From assembly GCF_001541225.1 (NCBI RefSeq), contig NZ_LMTS01000327.1, positions 36,560 to 100,559 of the forward strand: 64,000 nucleotides of DNA, given 5' to 3'. The notes under the pieces are model-generated. The model was given only the letters and a program-made list of their open reading frames with translations. It had not been told where the DNA came from and did no database searches. Shown here one piece after another: positions 36,158-45,034 of the stretch. Source of the DNA: Variovorax sp. WDL1 (GTDB taxonomy: Bacteria > Pseudomonadota > Gammaproteobacteria > Burkholderiales > Burkholderiaceae_C). Every line of letters begins with the position of its first letter. The first letter of the stretch is position 1. The position numbers were made by a program, and so were the translations under genes.

Positions 36158-37651
36158 ATGGACTTTCAAATCAAGACCCTCTCCACCGCCCAGGCTGCCA
36201 CTGACAAATGCGATGCGCTGATCGTGCTCGCCGCAGCCGGAGCCTCCCCCTCCAAGGATGTGATCGCGACGCTCGTGGCCGACGCCCGCAAGTCCGGCGA
36301 CCTGGGCGACAAGGCCGGCAAGGTGCTGGCCTTGTACCGTCCGGCCCGTATCGCGGCGCCGCGGGTGCTGCTGGCCTCGGTGGGCGACGGCAAGCCTGCC
36401 TCGGTGCGCACCGGCGTGCTGGCCGCCGTCGCCGCGGCCAAGGCAGCGGACCCCAAGCGGGTGGCGATCGTCTTTGCCCAGCCCACCGACGCGGCAGGCC
36501 TGCGCAGCGCGGTGATCGCGGCGGCCGACGCGAGCTATGTCTACACCGCCACCAAGTCCAAGCCCGAGCCGCGCTCGATTCGCCAGCTGGACTTCGGCGT
36601 GGCCGATTCGGCGGCGCTTCGCGAGGCCTTCGGCGAGGCCGCGGCCACGGTCGCGGGCATCGAGCTGGCCAAGGAATGGGCCAATCGCCCCGGCAACCAC
36701 TGCACCCCCACGATGCTGGCCGAGGCCGCGCAGAAGCTCGCCGCGCTGCCGCAGCTGAAGTGCGAGGTGCTGGGGCCCAAGGAGGTCCAGAAGCTCGGCA
36801 TGGGCGCGTTCAGCGCGGTTGCGCAGGGCTCGGCCGAGCCGCTGCGCTTCATCGTGCTGCGCTACCAGGGTGCCCCCAAGGACGAGGCGCCCGTGGTGCT
36901 GGTGGGCAAGGGCATCACCTTCGATACCGGCGGCGTCTCGCTCAAGCCGGCGGCGGAGATGGACGAGATGAAGTTCGACATGTGCGGCGCCGCCAGCGTG
37001 CTGGGCGTGTTCCGCGCGCTCGGCGACATCCGTCCCTCCATCAACGTCGTGGGGCTGATCCCGACCTGCGAGAACATGAACGACGGCCGCGCGATCAAGC
37101 CCGGCGACGTGATCACCAGCATGAGCGGGCAGACCATCGAGATCCTCAACACCGATGCCGAGGGGCGCCTGATCCTGTGCGATGCGCTGAGCTACGCCAG
37201 GCGCTTCGACCCTGCGGTGGTGGTCGACATCGCCACGCTGACCGGGGCCTGCGTGGTGGCGCTGGGCGGCGTGCGCAGCGGCCTCTTCGCCAGCGACGAC
37301 GCGCTGGCCGATGCGCTGCTGGAGGCCGGCGAGGCATCGCAGGACCGCTGCTGGCGCATGCCGCTCGACGATGACTACGCCGAGGGCCTCAAGACCAATT
37401 TCGCCGACGTGGCGAACGTTGCGGGCCGGGCCGGCGGCGCGGTCACCGCGGCCAAGTTCCTGCAACGCTTCGCGGGCGACTTCCCCTGGGCGCACCTGGA
37501 TATCGCGGGCACGGCGTGGAAGAGCGGGGCGGCCAAGGGCGCGACCGGACGCCCCGTCGGTCTGCTGCTGTCCTATCTGCTGGAGCGGGCCCGCCAAGGC
37601 GACGCCCGGCCGGTGCCGCGCAAGGCTCGCAGGCACGCCAAGGCCCGGTAG
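36158..37651 (+). CDS. pepA: Leucyl aminopeptidase PepA
   Basis: This M17 metallo-aminopeptidase of 497 aa removes N-terminal leucine and other residues. Metal-site motifs are VLVGKGITFDTGGVSLK and NTDAEGRL (331-338), with DMCGAASVLG between. The first 165 residues are the N-terminal domain that in E. coli also binds DNA. An AAAAAGGATT ribosome site precedes ATG 36158. The basic C-terminal tail RKARRHAKAR extends beyond the family core. Confidence 0.95.
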   Translation: MDFQIKTLSTAQAATDKCDALIVLAAAGASPSKDVIATLVADARKSGDLGDKAGKVLALYRPARIAAPRVLLASVGDGKPASVRTGVLAAVAAAKAADPKRVAIVFAQPTDAAGLRSAVIAAADASYVYTATKSKPEPRSIRQLDFGVADSAALREAFGEAAATVAGIELAKEWANRPGNHCTPTMLAEAAQKLAALPQLKCEVLGPKEVQKLGMGAFSAVAQGSAEPLRFIVLRYQGAPKDEAPVVLVGKGITFDTGGVSLKPAAEMDEMKFDMCGAASVLGVFRALGDIRPSINVVGLIPTCENMNDGRAIKPGDVITSMSGQTIEILNTDAEGRLILCDALSYARRFDPAVVVDIATLTGACVVALGGVRSGLFASDDALADALLEAGEASQDRCWRMPLDDDYAEGLKTNFADVANVAGRAGGAVTAAKFLQRFAGDFPWAHLDIAGTAWKSGAAKGATGRPVGLLLSYLLERARQGDARPVPRKARRHAKAR

Positions 37652-37656
37652 CGGCC

Positions 37657-38094
37657 ATGACCGAGATCGACTTCCACTTCAACACGCCGGACAAGGTGAA
37701 CTACGCCTGCCGGCTGCTGCGCAAGGCCGTCGGTGCGCGGGGCGCACGCGTGGTGGTGGTCGCCGATGCGCAGATGCTCGACGCGGTAGATCTCGCGCTC
37801 TGGACCTTCGCGCCGGCGGAGTTCATCGCCCACTGCCGCAGCGATGGCGAGCCCCACACGCTTGCGAGATCGCCGGTGGTGCTGGCCGAGAGCTGCGATG
37901 CGCCGCTGCCGCATCGCCAGGTGCTGGTGAACCTCGGTCACACGGTGCCCGGCGGCTTCGAGCGCTTCGAACGCCTGATCGACATCGTGAGCGCCGACGA
38001 TGCCGATCGGCAAGCCGGCCGCGCGCGCTGGCGGCATTACGCCGACCGCGGCTACGCGATCCAGCGCCACGACTTCGCAGGGAGCACTGCCTGA
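37657..38094 (+). CDS. holC: DNA polymerase III chi subunit HolC
   Basis: This protein of 145 aa links the clamp loader to SSB protein. The sequence TEIDFHFNTPDKVNYACRLL and the SPVVLAESCDAPLPHRQVLVNL block are typical of chi. ATG 37657 is only 5 bp after the pepA stop. The pepA-holC order is common in proteobacteria. Its stop overlaps the next ATG as TGATG. Confidence 0.93.
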   Translation: MTEIDFHFNTPDKVNYACRLLRKAVGARGARVVVVADAQMLDAVDLALWTFAPAEFIAHCRSDGEPHTLARSPVVLAESCDAPLPHRQVLVNLGHTVPGGFERFERLIDIVSADDADRQAGRARWRHYADRGYAIQRHDFAGSTA

Positions 38095-38486
38095 TGTCCG
38101 CCCGTACCCCGCCACGCTTCGTGCCCACGCTCACCACCGTGCTCGAGGTGCCGGCCGGGTCAGTGCCCGCGAGCCAGCCAGTTCCCGAGCAGGCCGTCGC
38201 TGCGGACCGGTCGCAGGCCGTCGCGCTCGGTCCACAGACCCTGTTGTCGGAGGTCGAAGCCTTCCGTGTCGAGGAGCACCTGCTGCATCGCGTTCTCCAA
38301 CGCGTGGACCTCTCGCTGGAGGAGCGCCTGAGCGATACGGTGTCGGCCGCAGTTCAGCAACAGCTCGACAACATGATCCCGCGCCTGCGCGACGAAATCG
38401 AAGCGGTGCTGCGCGAGTTGGTGAGCGAAGCCCTTGCCCAGGAGCTGTCCGACAACCCAGGGTCAACGCCACCTTTTCGCCCCTGA
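38094..38486 (+). CDS. Hypothetical protein downstream of holC
   Basis: The protein of 130 aa has a disordered Pro/Ala-rich N-terminus, then a helical, leucine-rich region LLHRVLQRVDLSLEERLSDT and QQQLDNMIPRLRDEIEAVLR, possibly a coiled coil. It is coupled to holC by the TGATG overlap. Similar short proteins follow holC in other Burkholderiales, but no function is known to me. Confidence 0.75.
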   Translation: MSARTPPRFVPTLTTVLEVPAGSVPASQPVPEQAVAADRSQAVALGPQTLLSEVEAFRVEEHLLHRVLQRVDLSLEERLSDTVSAAVQQQLDNMIPRLRDEIEAVLRELVSEALAQELSDNPGSTPPFRP

Positions 38487-38623
38487 TCCTTGGGCTACAC
38501 TGCGCGCCAGGTCGAAGGCGCGAGGCGCTGAGGGTCTGCGGCGTGAAACTTGCTGAGGGTTCGCGCACGGATCAAAAGGCCGTATATCTAGTGTTCTTAT
38601 CCACCAATACTTGGAGGTTCCTC

Positions 38624-39841
38624 ATGCAATTGAAATGGACTGCAGTCACGCTTGCAGCACTCACGCTCGTGGCTTGTGGCAAGAAGGAAGAAGCAGCGGC
38701 TCCGGCGACTGCGCCGGCACCCACCGCGGCAGCCCCTGCTCCCGCGGCTCCTCCGGCCGATGCATTGGTGGTCAAGATCGGTCACGTCGGCCCGACCAGC
38801 GGCGCCATCGCCCACCTCGGCAAGGACAACGAGCTCGGCGCGCGCATGGCCATCGAGGACCTGAATGCCAAGGGCCTCAAGATCGGCGACAAGGTCGCCA
38901 AGTTCGAGCTGCTCGCCGAGGACGACGCAGCCGATCCGAAGCAGGGCACCGCGGTTGCCCAGAAACTGGTCGACAGCAAGGTCAACGGCATCGTCGGCCA
39001 CCTGAACTCGGGCACCACCATCCCCGCTTCCAAGCTCTACAGCGACGCCGGCATCCCGCAGGTCTCGCCTTCTGCGACCAACCCCAAGTACACCCGCCAG
39101 GGCTTCAAGACCACCTTCCGCGTGGTGGCTGACGACACGCAGCTCGGCGGCACGCTGGGCAAGTACGCGGTCGATACGCTCAAGGGCAAGAACATCGCCG
39201 TCATTGACGACCGCACGGCGTACGGCCAGGGCGTCGCCGAGGAGTTCGAGAAGGCCGTCAAGGCCGCCGGCGGCACGATCGTCGGCCACGAGTTCACCAC
39301 CGACAAGTCGACCGACTTCAACGCCATCCTCACCAAGCTCAAGGGCGCCAAACCCGACGTGCTGTTCTTCGGCGGCATGGACGCCGTGGGCGGCCCGATG
39401 CTCAAGCAGGTCAAGCAACTGGGCCTGAACGTCAAGTTCATGGGCGGCGACGGCCTGTGCACCGGCGAGTTGGCCAAGCTGGCCGGCGATGCGATCGGCG
39501 AAGAAATGGTGGTCTGCGCGGAAGCCGGCGGTGTCGAAGGCGACTTCAAGCAGCCGCTGGAAGACTTCAAGACCAAGTTCAAGACCAAGAACGGCGTCGA
39601 CGTGCAGATCTATGCACCGTACGTGTACGACGCGGTCAACGTGCTGGCCGAGGCCATGGTGAAGGCCGGTTCTGCCGATCCCGAGAAGTACCTGCTGGAG
39701 CTCGGCAAGATCCAATACAAGGGCGTGACCGGCCCGATCGCCTTCGACGAGAAGGGCGACATCAAGAACGGCGCGCTGACGATCTACACCTACAAGGGTG
39801 GCGCGCGTACCCAGATCGCCGTGGTGCGCGGCGCGAGCTGA
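38624..39841 (+). CDS. Branched-chain amino acid-type ABC transporter substrate-binding lipoprotein
   Basis: This is a periplasmic receptor of the LivJ/LivK family (405 aa). The lipobox TLVACGKK makes Cys18 the likely lipidated residue, and an Ala/Pro-rich linker follows. The mature domain begins VVKIGHVGPTSGAIAHLGKD and has the two-lobe type I fold. Ligand specificity in this family covers Leu/Ile/Val, other amino acids and amides. TTGGAGG precedes ATG 38624. The permease and ATPase genes are not adjacent, so the gene is a stand-alone receptor, as often seen in Comamonadaceae. Confidence 0.9.
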   Translation: MQLKWTAVTLAALTLVACGKKEEAAAPATAPAPTAAAPAPAAPPADALVVKIGHVGPTSGAIAHLGKDNELGARMAIEDLNAKGLKIGDKVAKFELLAEDDAADPKQGTAVAQKLVDSKVNGIVGHLNSGTTIPASKLYSDAGIPQVSPSATNPKYTRQGFKTTFRVVADDTQLGGTLGKYAVDTLKGKNIAVIDDRTAYGQGVAEEFEKAVKAAGGTIVGHEFTTDKSTDFNAILTKLKGAKPDVLFFGGMDAVGGPMLKQVKQLGLNVKFMGGDGLCTGELAKLAGDAIGEEMVVCAEAGGVEGDFKQPLEDFKTKFKTKNGVDVQIYAPYVYDAVNVLAEAMVKAGSADPEKYLLELGKIQYKGVTGPIAFDEKGDIKNGALTIYTYKGGARTQIAVVRGAS

Positions 39842-39867
39842 AACAAGCCCGCTCCATCTGCCGAAAG

Positions 39868-39890
39868 AAGGGCCCTCAGGGGCCCTTTTT
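39868..39890 (+). terminator. Terminator after the livK-type gene
   Basis: AAGGGCCC (39868-39875) pairs with GGGCCCTT (39880-39887), followed by T residues to 39890. It overlaps the end of the convergent receiver gene and may work in both directions. Confidence 0.85.
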
Positions 39891-40269
39891 ACATGGCGCT
39901 GCGGCTGGCGTCGTTGCAGTAGTCGAAGAAGGCCTCGAGCTCCCGCGACTTGTCGAACACGGCATCAGCGCCCAACGCCCTACAGCGTGCTCGTATGTCG
40001 GCATTGACGTAGTTGCTCAGCACCACGGCGCGCTGGGTTGCGCTGCGCTGCCTGCAGGTTCTCAGCACGCCGAGGCCGGAGCCCTGCTTGAGGAACACGT
40101 CGATCACCACGAGCTGCCACTCGCCGGCGTGGGAGGCCAGCCAGGTGGCCGCTTCGTTTTCGCTGTCGGCACAACCGACGACCTGGGCGCCGACCAGGTC
40201 CTCGAGGGCAGGGATCAGGTTGTCGCGGATCGTCTTGTTGTCTTCGACAAGGAAGGTGGAGAGCGTCAT
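39889..40269 (-). CDS. Stand-alone response regulator receiver protein
   Basis: This single CheY-like receiver domain is 126 aa. Glu9 and Asp10 form the acidic pocket, Asp57 (LVVIDVFL) is the phospho-acceptor, Ser85 the switch residue and Lys107 the conserved lysine. No output domain follows. It has no partner kinase in the window and lies between the livK-type gene and tRNA-Ser. It may be a phosphotransfer or protein-interaction module. Confidence 0.85.
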   Translation of the reverse strand: MTLSTFLVEDNKTIRDNLIPALEDLVGAQVVGCADSENEAATWLASHAGEWQLVVIDVFLKQGSGLGVLRTCRQRSATQRAVVLSNYVNADIRARCRALGADAVFDKSRELEAFFDYCNDASRSAM

Positions 40270-40399
40270 ACGCTTTACGCTTTCTTGCCTGTGAAGCCGA
40301 AAGCCTACCGCAATGCAGCATGCGCCGGCCCGCCCAAGCTGCTCGCGGTTGCGTAGGATAAGGCGCACGAAAAAGAGGCAGCCCGGGCGATTGAAGCAA

Positions 40400-40424
40400 A
40401 AGAAAACGGGGCGCTGGGCCCCGT
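40400..40424 (-). terminator. Terminator of tRNA-Ser
   Basis: ACGGGGC pairs with GCCCCGT (40406-40412 with 40418-40424). On the minus strand a T-rich tract (40405-40400) follows. It is 15 bp after the tRNA CCA end. Confidence 0.8.
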
Positions 40425-40438
40425 ATTTGCTGATCGAG

Positions 40439-40529
40439 TGGCGGAGCAGGCGGGATTCGAACCCGCGGAGGGCTATTAACCCTCACACGCTTTCCAGGCG
40501 TGCGACTTAAACCACTCATCCACCGCTCC
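40439..40529 (-). tRNA. tRNA-Ser(GGA)
   Basis: This is a 91-nt class II tRNA on the minus strand with a long variable arm. The acceptor arm GGAGCGG pairs with CTGCTCC. The anticodon loop is CTGGAAA, giving anticodon GGA. The T arm contains GTTCGAATC, and CCA is encoded. Confidence 0.96.
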
Positions 40530-40565
40530 GAAGCCCGCGATTGTAGCAGCGGCGACGGGGCCTTC

Positions 40566-41495
40566 TCAGGCGGTGCTCGGTGTCTTTCCGGCCTGCACCA
40601 TGCGCATCGCCGAGGCGATGAGCGCGGCGGTTTCGTTCATGTTGCTGGGCACGATCAGGGTGGTGGTGGCGTCGGCCGCGACCTTGCCGTAGGCATCGAC
40701 GGCGCGCTCGGCCACCTTCAGCTGCACTGCCTGCTCGCCGCCGGGCTGGCGGATGGCGGCGGCCACGCGTTCGATGGCGCCGGCCGTGGCCTCCGCCACT
40801 GCCGTGATGGCCGCCGCCTCGCCCTGCGCGTTGTTGATCTGGGCCTGCTTCTCGCCCTCGGAGCGCGCGATGAAGGCTTCGCGCTCGCCGGTGGCGATGT
40901 TGATCTGCTCCTGGCGGCGGCCTTCGGAGGCCGCGATCAGCGCGCGCTTTTCACGCTCGGCCGTGATCTGGCGCTGCATCGCCTGCAGGATCTCCTTCGG
41001 CGGCGTCAGGTCCTTGATCTCGTAGCGCAGCACCTTCACCCCCCAGTTCAGCGCCGCCTCGTCGATGGCGGCCACTACCTGTGCGTTGATGATGTCGCGC
41101 TCCTCGAAGGTCTTGTCGAGCTCGAGCTTGCCGATCACGCTGCGCAGCGAGGTCTGCGCCAGTTGTGTCACGGCCACGATGTAGTTCGACGAGCCGTAGC
41201 TCGCGCGCATCGGGTCGGTGACCTGGAAGTAGAGGATGCCGTCGACCTGCAACTGCGTGTTGTCGCGGGTGATGCAGATCTGGCTCGGGACATCCAGCGG
41301 GATCTCCTTCAGGCTGTGCTTGTAGGCCACCTTGTCGATGAAGGGGATCAGGAAGTTGGGCCCGGGCGTCATCGTGTTGTGGTACTTGCCCAGGCGCTCG
41401 CGCACCCAGGCGTTCTGCTGGGGCACGAACTTGATGGACTGGCTGATGACGATGATCGCGATGACCAGCAGGACCAGGGGGACGGTGAATTCCAT
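40566..41495 (-). CDS. SPFH/Band 7 membrane protein, QmcA/stomatin-like
   Basis: This protein of 309 aa has one N-terminal membrane helix (VPLVLLVIAIIVISQSI), then the SPFH domain, with VPQQNAWVRERLGKYHNTM and SLRSVIGKLELDKTFEERD. A long Ala/Glu-rich coiled coil follows (about 180-260). Such proteins form membrane microdomain rings and often pair with NfeD-like proteins. The nfeD-type gene lies directly upstream on the same strand, as expected. Confidence 0.92.
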   Translation of the reverse strand: MEFTVPLVLLVIAIIVISQSIKFVPQQNAWVRERLGKYHNTMTPGPNFLIPFIDKVAYKHSLKEIPLDVPSQICITRDNTQLQVDGILYFQVTDPMRASYGSSNYIVAVTQLAQTSLRSVIGKLELDKTFEERDIINAQVVAAIDEAALNWGVKVLRYEIKDLTPPKEILQAMQRQITAEREKRALIAASEGRRQEQINIATGEREAFIARSEGEKQAQINNAQGEAAAITAVAEATAGAIERVAAAIRQPGGEQAVQLKVAERAVDAYGKVAADATTTLIVPSNMNETAALIASAMRMVQAGKTPSTA

Positions 41496-41531
41496 GAAGA
41501 TGTTTCCTCGTTGTGCTTGTTTGCTTGGGTG

Positions 41532-41957
41532 TCAGATCTTGTCGACGACCAGCCGGCTGCCGACGACTTCGGCCACCCGGTGCTCGCCGATGCTCGGCGT
41601 GACGCCGGGGCGAGGCACCACGGTCCATTGCGCGCCGCGGTAGCGCACGGTGGCAGTGCCGTCCGGATGCCAGGCGTCGACAAAGATGCTTTCGCCGATG
41701 TCCAGGTTGATGTCGCGGTTGGCTGCGGCCGGCGGTTCGGCCGGGCGCTTGCGGCGGATCGTGTGCCAGACGAGCACCGCGCCGACGCCGACGACCGCTG
41801 CCACGACAAGCTGGGTACCCAGCCCGGCACCGGCATGCGCCGCGATGGCCGCAGCCGCGAAACCCGCACTCAGGAGCAGCAGGTAGACGGTGCCGGACAG
41901 CAGCTCCAGCACGATCGCTCCCCCCGCAATCAGCCACCAGACGGTGGAACTCGCCAT
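41532..41957 (-). CDS. NfeD-like membrane protein
   Basis: This protein of 141 aa has two or three N-terminal helices (AGGAIVLELLSGTVYLLLLS and a following pair). A C-terminal OB-fold-like domain contains NRDINLDIGESIFVDAWHPD and GATVRYRGAQW-type strands. It forms a pair with the SPFH protein 36 bp downstream and probably modulates it. ATG 41957 is preceded by GAGGAG. Confidence 0.88.
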   Translation of the reverse strand: MASSTVWWLIAGGAIVLELLSGTVYLLLLSAGFAAAAIAAHAGAGLGTQLVVAAVVGVGAVLVWHTIRRKRPAEPPAAANRDINLDIGESIFVDAWHPDGTATVRYRGAQWTVVPRPGVTPSIGEHRVAEVVGSRLVVDKI

Positions 41958-42074
41958 GTCACGACTCCTCTCTAAGTGAAGGCATGACATTCTGTGTCAA
42001 AAGGGCGGCGATCCCTTCATCTGAATTCCGTACACTTCGCGGCTGTTTGCTTGTCCCGCCCCCCGGAGCCCCCC

Positions 42075-44369
42075 ATGAAATTCCGTTTCCCGATCGTCAT
42101 CATCGACGAGGACTTCCGCTCCGAGAACACCTCGGGACTCAGTATCCGCGCCCTGGCCCAGGCCTTCGAGAGCGAGGGCTTCGAAGTGCTGGGTGTCACC
42201 AGCTACGGCGACCTGAGCCAGTTCGCCCAGCAGCAGAGCCGCGCCAGCGCCTTCATCCTGTCGATCGACGACGAGGAGTTCACCCCTGGGCCCGACCTGG
42301 ATCCGGCGGTATTGAACCTGCGCAACTTCATCGAAGAGGTGAGGCGCAAGAACGCCGACGTGCCGATCTACATCTACGGCGAGACGAAAACCTCACGCCA
42401 CCTGCCGAACGACATCCTGCGCGAGCTGCACGGCTTCATCCACATGTTCGAGGACACGCCGGAGTTCGTGGCGCGCCACATCATCCGCGAGGCCAAGTCC
42501 TACCTCGAAGGGGTGCAGCCGCCGTTCTTCAAGGCGCTGATCGACTATGCGGAAGACGGCTCCTACTCCTGGCACTGCCCCGGCCACTCGGGTGGCGTCG
42601 CCTTCCTCAAGAGCCCGGTCGGCCAGATGTTCCATCAGTTCTTCGGCGAGAACATGCTGCGCGCCGACGTCTGCAACGCGGTGGAGGAACTGGGCCAGTT
42701 GCTCGACCACACCGGCCCGGTGGCGGCCAGCGAGCGCAACGCGGCGCGCATCTTCAACGCCGACCACTGCTTTTTCGTGACCAACGGCACCAGCACCAGC
42801 AACAAGATGGTGTGGCACCACACCGTGGCCCCCGACGACGTGGTGGTGGTGGACCGCAACTGCCACAAGTCGGTGCTGCACGCGATCATCATGACCGGTG
42901 CCATTCCCGTCTTCATGAAGCCGACGCGCAACCACTTCGGCATCATCGGCCCGATCCCCAGGAGCGAGTTCGAGCCGGCGGCCATCAAGGACAAGATCCG
43001 CGCCAACCCGTTGCTCGCGCATGTCGATGCCGACAAGGTCAAGCCGCGCGTCATGACGCTCACGCAGTCCACCTACGACGGGGTGATCTACAACACCGAG
43101 ACCATCAAGGGCATGCTCGACGGCTACGTCGACACACTGCACTTCGACGAGGCGTGGCTGCCGCACGCGGCTTTCCATCCCTTCTACGGCGCCTACCATG
43201 CAATGGGCAAGCGGCGCGTGCGGCCGAAGGAGTCGCTGGTGTTCGCCACCCAGTCCACCCACAAGCTGCTGGCGGGTATCAGCCAGGCCAGCCACGTGCT
43301 GGTGCAGGACTCGCAGAACCGTGCACTCGACCGCGACCTCTTCAACGAGGCCTACCTGATGCACTCCTCGACGAGCCCGCAGTACGCGATCATCGCCAGC
43401 TGCGACGTGGCCGCCGCGATGATGGAGCCGCCCGGCGGCACCGCGCTGGTGGAAGAGAGCATCCTCGAGGCGCTGGACTTCCGCCGCGCAATGCGCAAGG
43501 TGGAGCAGGAGTTCGGCAAGGACGAGTGGTGGTTCAAGGTCTGGGGCCCCGAGAAGCTGGTGGAGGAAGGCATCGGCCGCGCCAGCGACTGGATCATGCA
43601 GGGCGAGTCGCGCAGCGGCCCGAACGCCAGGAACGGCGCACGCAACTGGCACGGCTTCGGCAAGCTCGCCGACGGCTTCAACATGCTGGACCCGATCAAG
43701 TCGACCATCGTGACGCCGGGCCTGGACCTGAACGGCAAGTTCGCCGCCACCGGCATTCCGGCCAGCATCGTCACCAAGTTCCTGGCCGAGCACGGTGTGA
43801 TCGTCGAGAAGACGGGGCTCTACAGCTTCTTCATCATGTTCACCATCGGCATCACCAAGGGCCGCTGGAACACGCTGCTCACGGCGCTGCAGCAGTTCAA
43901 GGACGACTACGCGCGCAACCAGCCGATGTGGCGCATCCTGCCGGAGTTCTGCCAGAGCCACCCGGGCTATGAGCGCCTCGGGCTGCGCGACCTCTGCCAG
44001 CACGTCCACGAGCTCTATGCGCGCCACGACGTGGCCCGGCTCACGACCGAGATGTACCTGAGCGACCTCCAGCCGGCGATGAAGCCCAGCGACGCCTTCG
44101 CACACATCGCGCACCGCAAGACCGAGCGGGTGGAGATCGATCACCTCGAGGGCCGCATCACCACGAGCCTGATCACGCCCTACCCGCCGGGCATTCCGCT
44201 GCTGATCCCGGGCGAGGTTTTCAACAAGAAGATCGTCGACTACCTCAAGTTCGCGCGCGCGTTCAACAGCGAGTGCCCGGGCTTCGAGACCGACATCCAC
44301 GGGCTGGTGGCCCGGTTCGACGAGAGCGGCAAGAAGCGCTACTACGCAGACTGCGTGCGCGCGGGCTGA
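42075..44369 (+). CDS. Orn/Lys/Arg decarboxylase, AdiA-like PLP enzyme
   Basis: This fold-type I decarboxylase of 764 aa is of the large bacterial type. An N-terminal receiver-like wing domain (residues 1-130) is followed by the PLP domain. HKLLAGISQASHV carries the PLP lysine, Lys397, and VTNGTSTSNKMVWHH the cofactor pocket. The C-terminal domain contains TPYPPGIPLLIPGE. The length fits arginine or lysine decarboxylases of acid resistance; the substrate cannot be settled here. A CACT-type -10 (TACACT near 42031) lies upstream. It diverges from nfeD/qmcA. Confidence 0.87.
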   Translation: MKFRFPIVIIDEDFRSENTSGLSIRALAQAFESEGFEVLGVTSYGDLSQFAQQQSRASAFILSIDDEEFTPGPDLDPAVLNLRNFIEEVRRKNADVPIYIYGETKTSRHLPNDILRELHGFIHMFEDTPEFVARHIIREAKSYLEGVQPPFFKALIDYAEDGSYSWHCPGHSGGVAFLKSPVGQMFHQFFGENMLRADVCNAVEELGQLLDHTGPVAASERNAARIFNADHCFFVTNGTSTSNKMVWHHTVAPDDVVVVDRNCHKSVLHAIIMTGAIPVFMKPTRNHFGIIGPIPRSEFEPAAIKDKIRANPLLAHVDADKVKPRVMTLTQSTYDGVIYNTETIKGMLDGYVDTLHFDEAWLPHAAFHPFYGAYHAMGKRRVRPKESLVFATQSTHKLLAGISQASHVLVQDSQNRALDRDLFNEAYLMHSSTSPQYAIIASCDVAAAMMEPPGGTALVEESILEALDFRRAMRKVEQEFGKDEWWFKVWGPEKLVEEGIGRASDWIMQGESRSGPNARNGARNWHGFGKLADGFNMLDPIKSTIVTPGLDLNGKFAATGIPASIVTKFLAEHGVIVEKTGLYSFFIMFTIGITKGRWNTLLTALQQFKDDYARNQPMWRILPEFCQSHPGYERLGLRDLCQHVHELYARHDVARLTTEMYLSDLQPAMKPSDAFAHIAHRKTERVEIDHLEGRITTSLITPYPPGIPLLIPGEVFNKKIVDYLKFARAFNSECPGFETDIHGLVARFDESGKKRYYADCVRAG

Positions 44370-44464
44370 GGGGCGGCAGGCTAATCCAAATCGGCGCGGC
44401 TTTCGTATTGGTTGCAGCCGACGTCATTCCGGCGTCGGTTTCAACCCTCGAGGAGCCTTTCATC

Positions 44465-45022
44465 ATGAGCAGCAGATTCCACCGCCTTGCCTCTCTCACC
44501 CTGGCTGCCGCAATGGCGGTCGGCGCCGCCGCGGCCTCGGCGCAAGTCATGGTCGGCGGCGCGCCGATGTCGGCGAGCAAGGACATCATCGACAACGCCG
44601 TCAACTCGAAGGACCACACCACGCTGGTGGCAGCGGTCAAGGCCGCAGGGCTGGTCGAAACCCTCAAGGGGCCGGGTCCCTTCACCTTGTTCGCGCCGAC
44701 CAATGTGGCCTTCGCGGCATTGCCCGCCGGCACCGTGGACACGCTGCTCAAGCCCGAGAACAAGGCCCAGCTGACAGCCGTGCTGACCTATCACGTGGTG
44801 CCCGGCAAGCTCGACGCCGCAGCGCTGGGCAGCCAGATCATGGACGGCAAGGGTACGGCCACGCTCAAGACCGCGGCCGGCGGCACGCTCACCGCCAAGG
44901 AAAGCGGCGGCAAGATCATGGTGGGCGACGAAAAGGGCGGCTGGGCCACGGTGAGCACCGCCAATGTTTACCAGTCCAACGGCGTGATCCACGTCGTTGA
45001 CAAGGTACTGCTGCCCAAGTAA
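44465..45022 (+). CDS. Fasciclin-domain secreted protein
   Basis: This protein of 185 aa has a signal peptide (ASLTLAAAMAVGAAAASA, cleaved about residue 27). One FAS1 domain follows, with VNSKDHTTLVAAVKAAGLVE, GPFTLFAPTNVAFAALPAGT and VLTYHVVPGKLDAAAL. FAS1 proteins mediate adhesion or bind small ligands. ATG 44465 follows GAGGAG. It stands alone, convergent with the DNA ligase gene. Confidence 0.93.
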   Translation: MSSRFHRLASLTLAAAMAVGAAAASAQVMVGGAPMSASKDIIDNAVNSKDHTTLVAAVKAAGLVETLKGPGPFTLFAPTNVAFAALPAGTVDTLLKPENKAQLTAVLTYHVVPGKLDAAALGSQIMDGKGTATLKTAAGGTLTAKESGGKIMVGDEKGGWATVSTANVYQSNGVIHVVDKVLLPK

Positions 45023-45034
45023 GGGATCAGCGGT

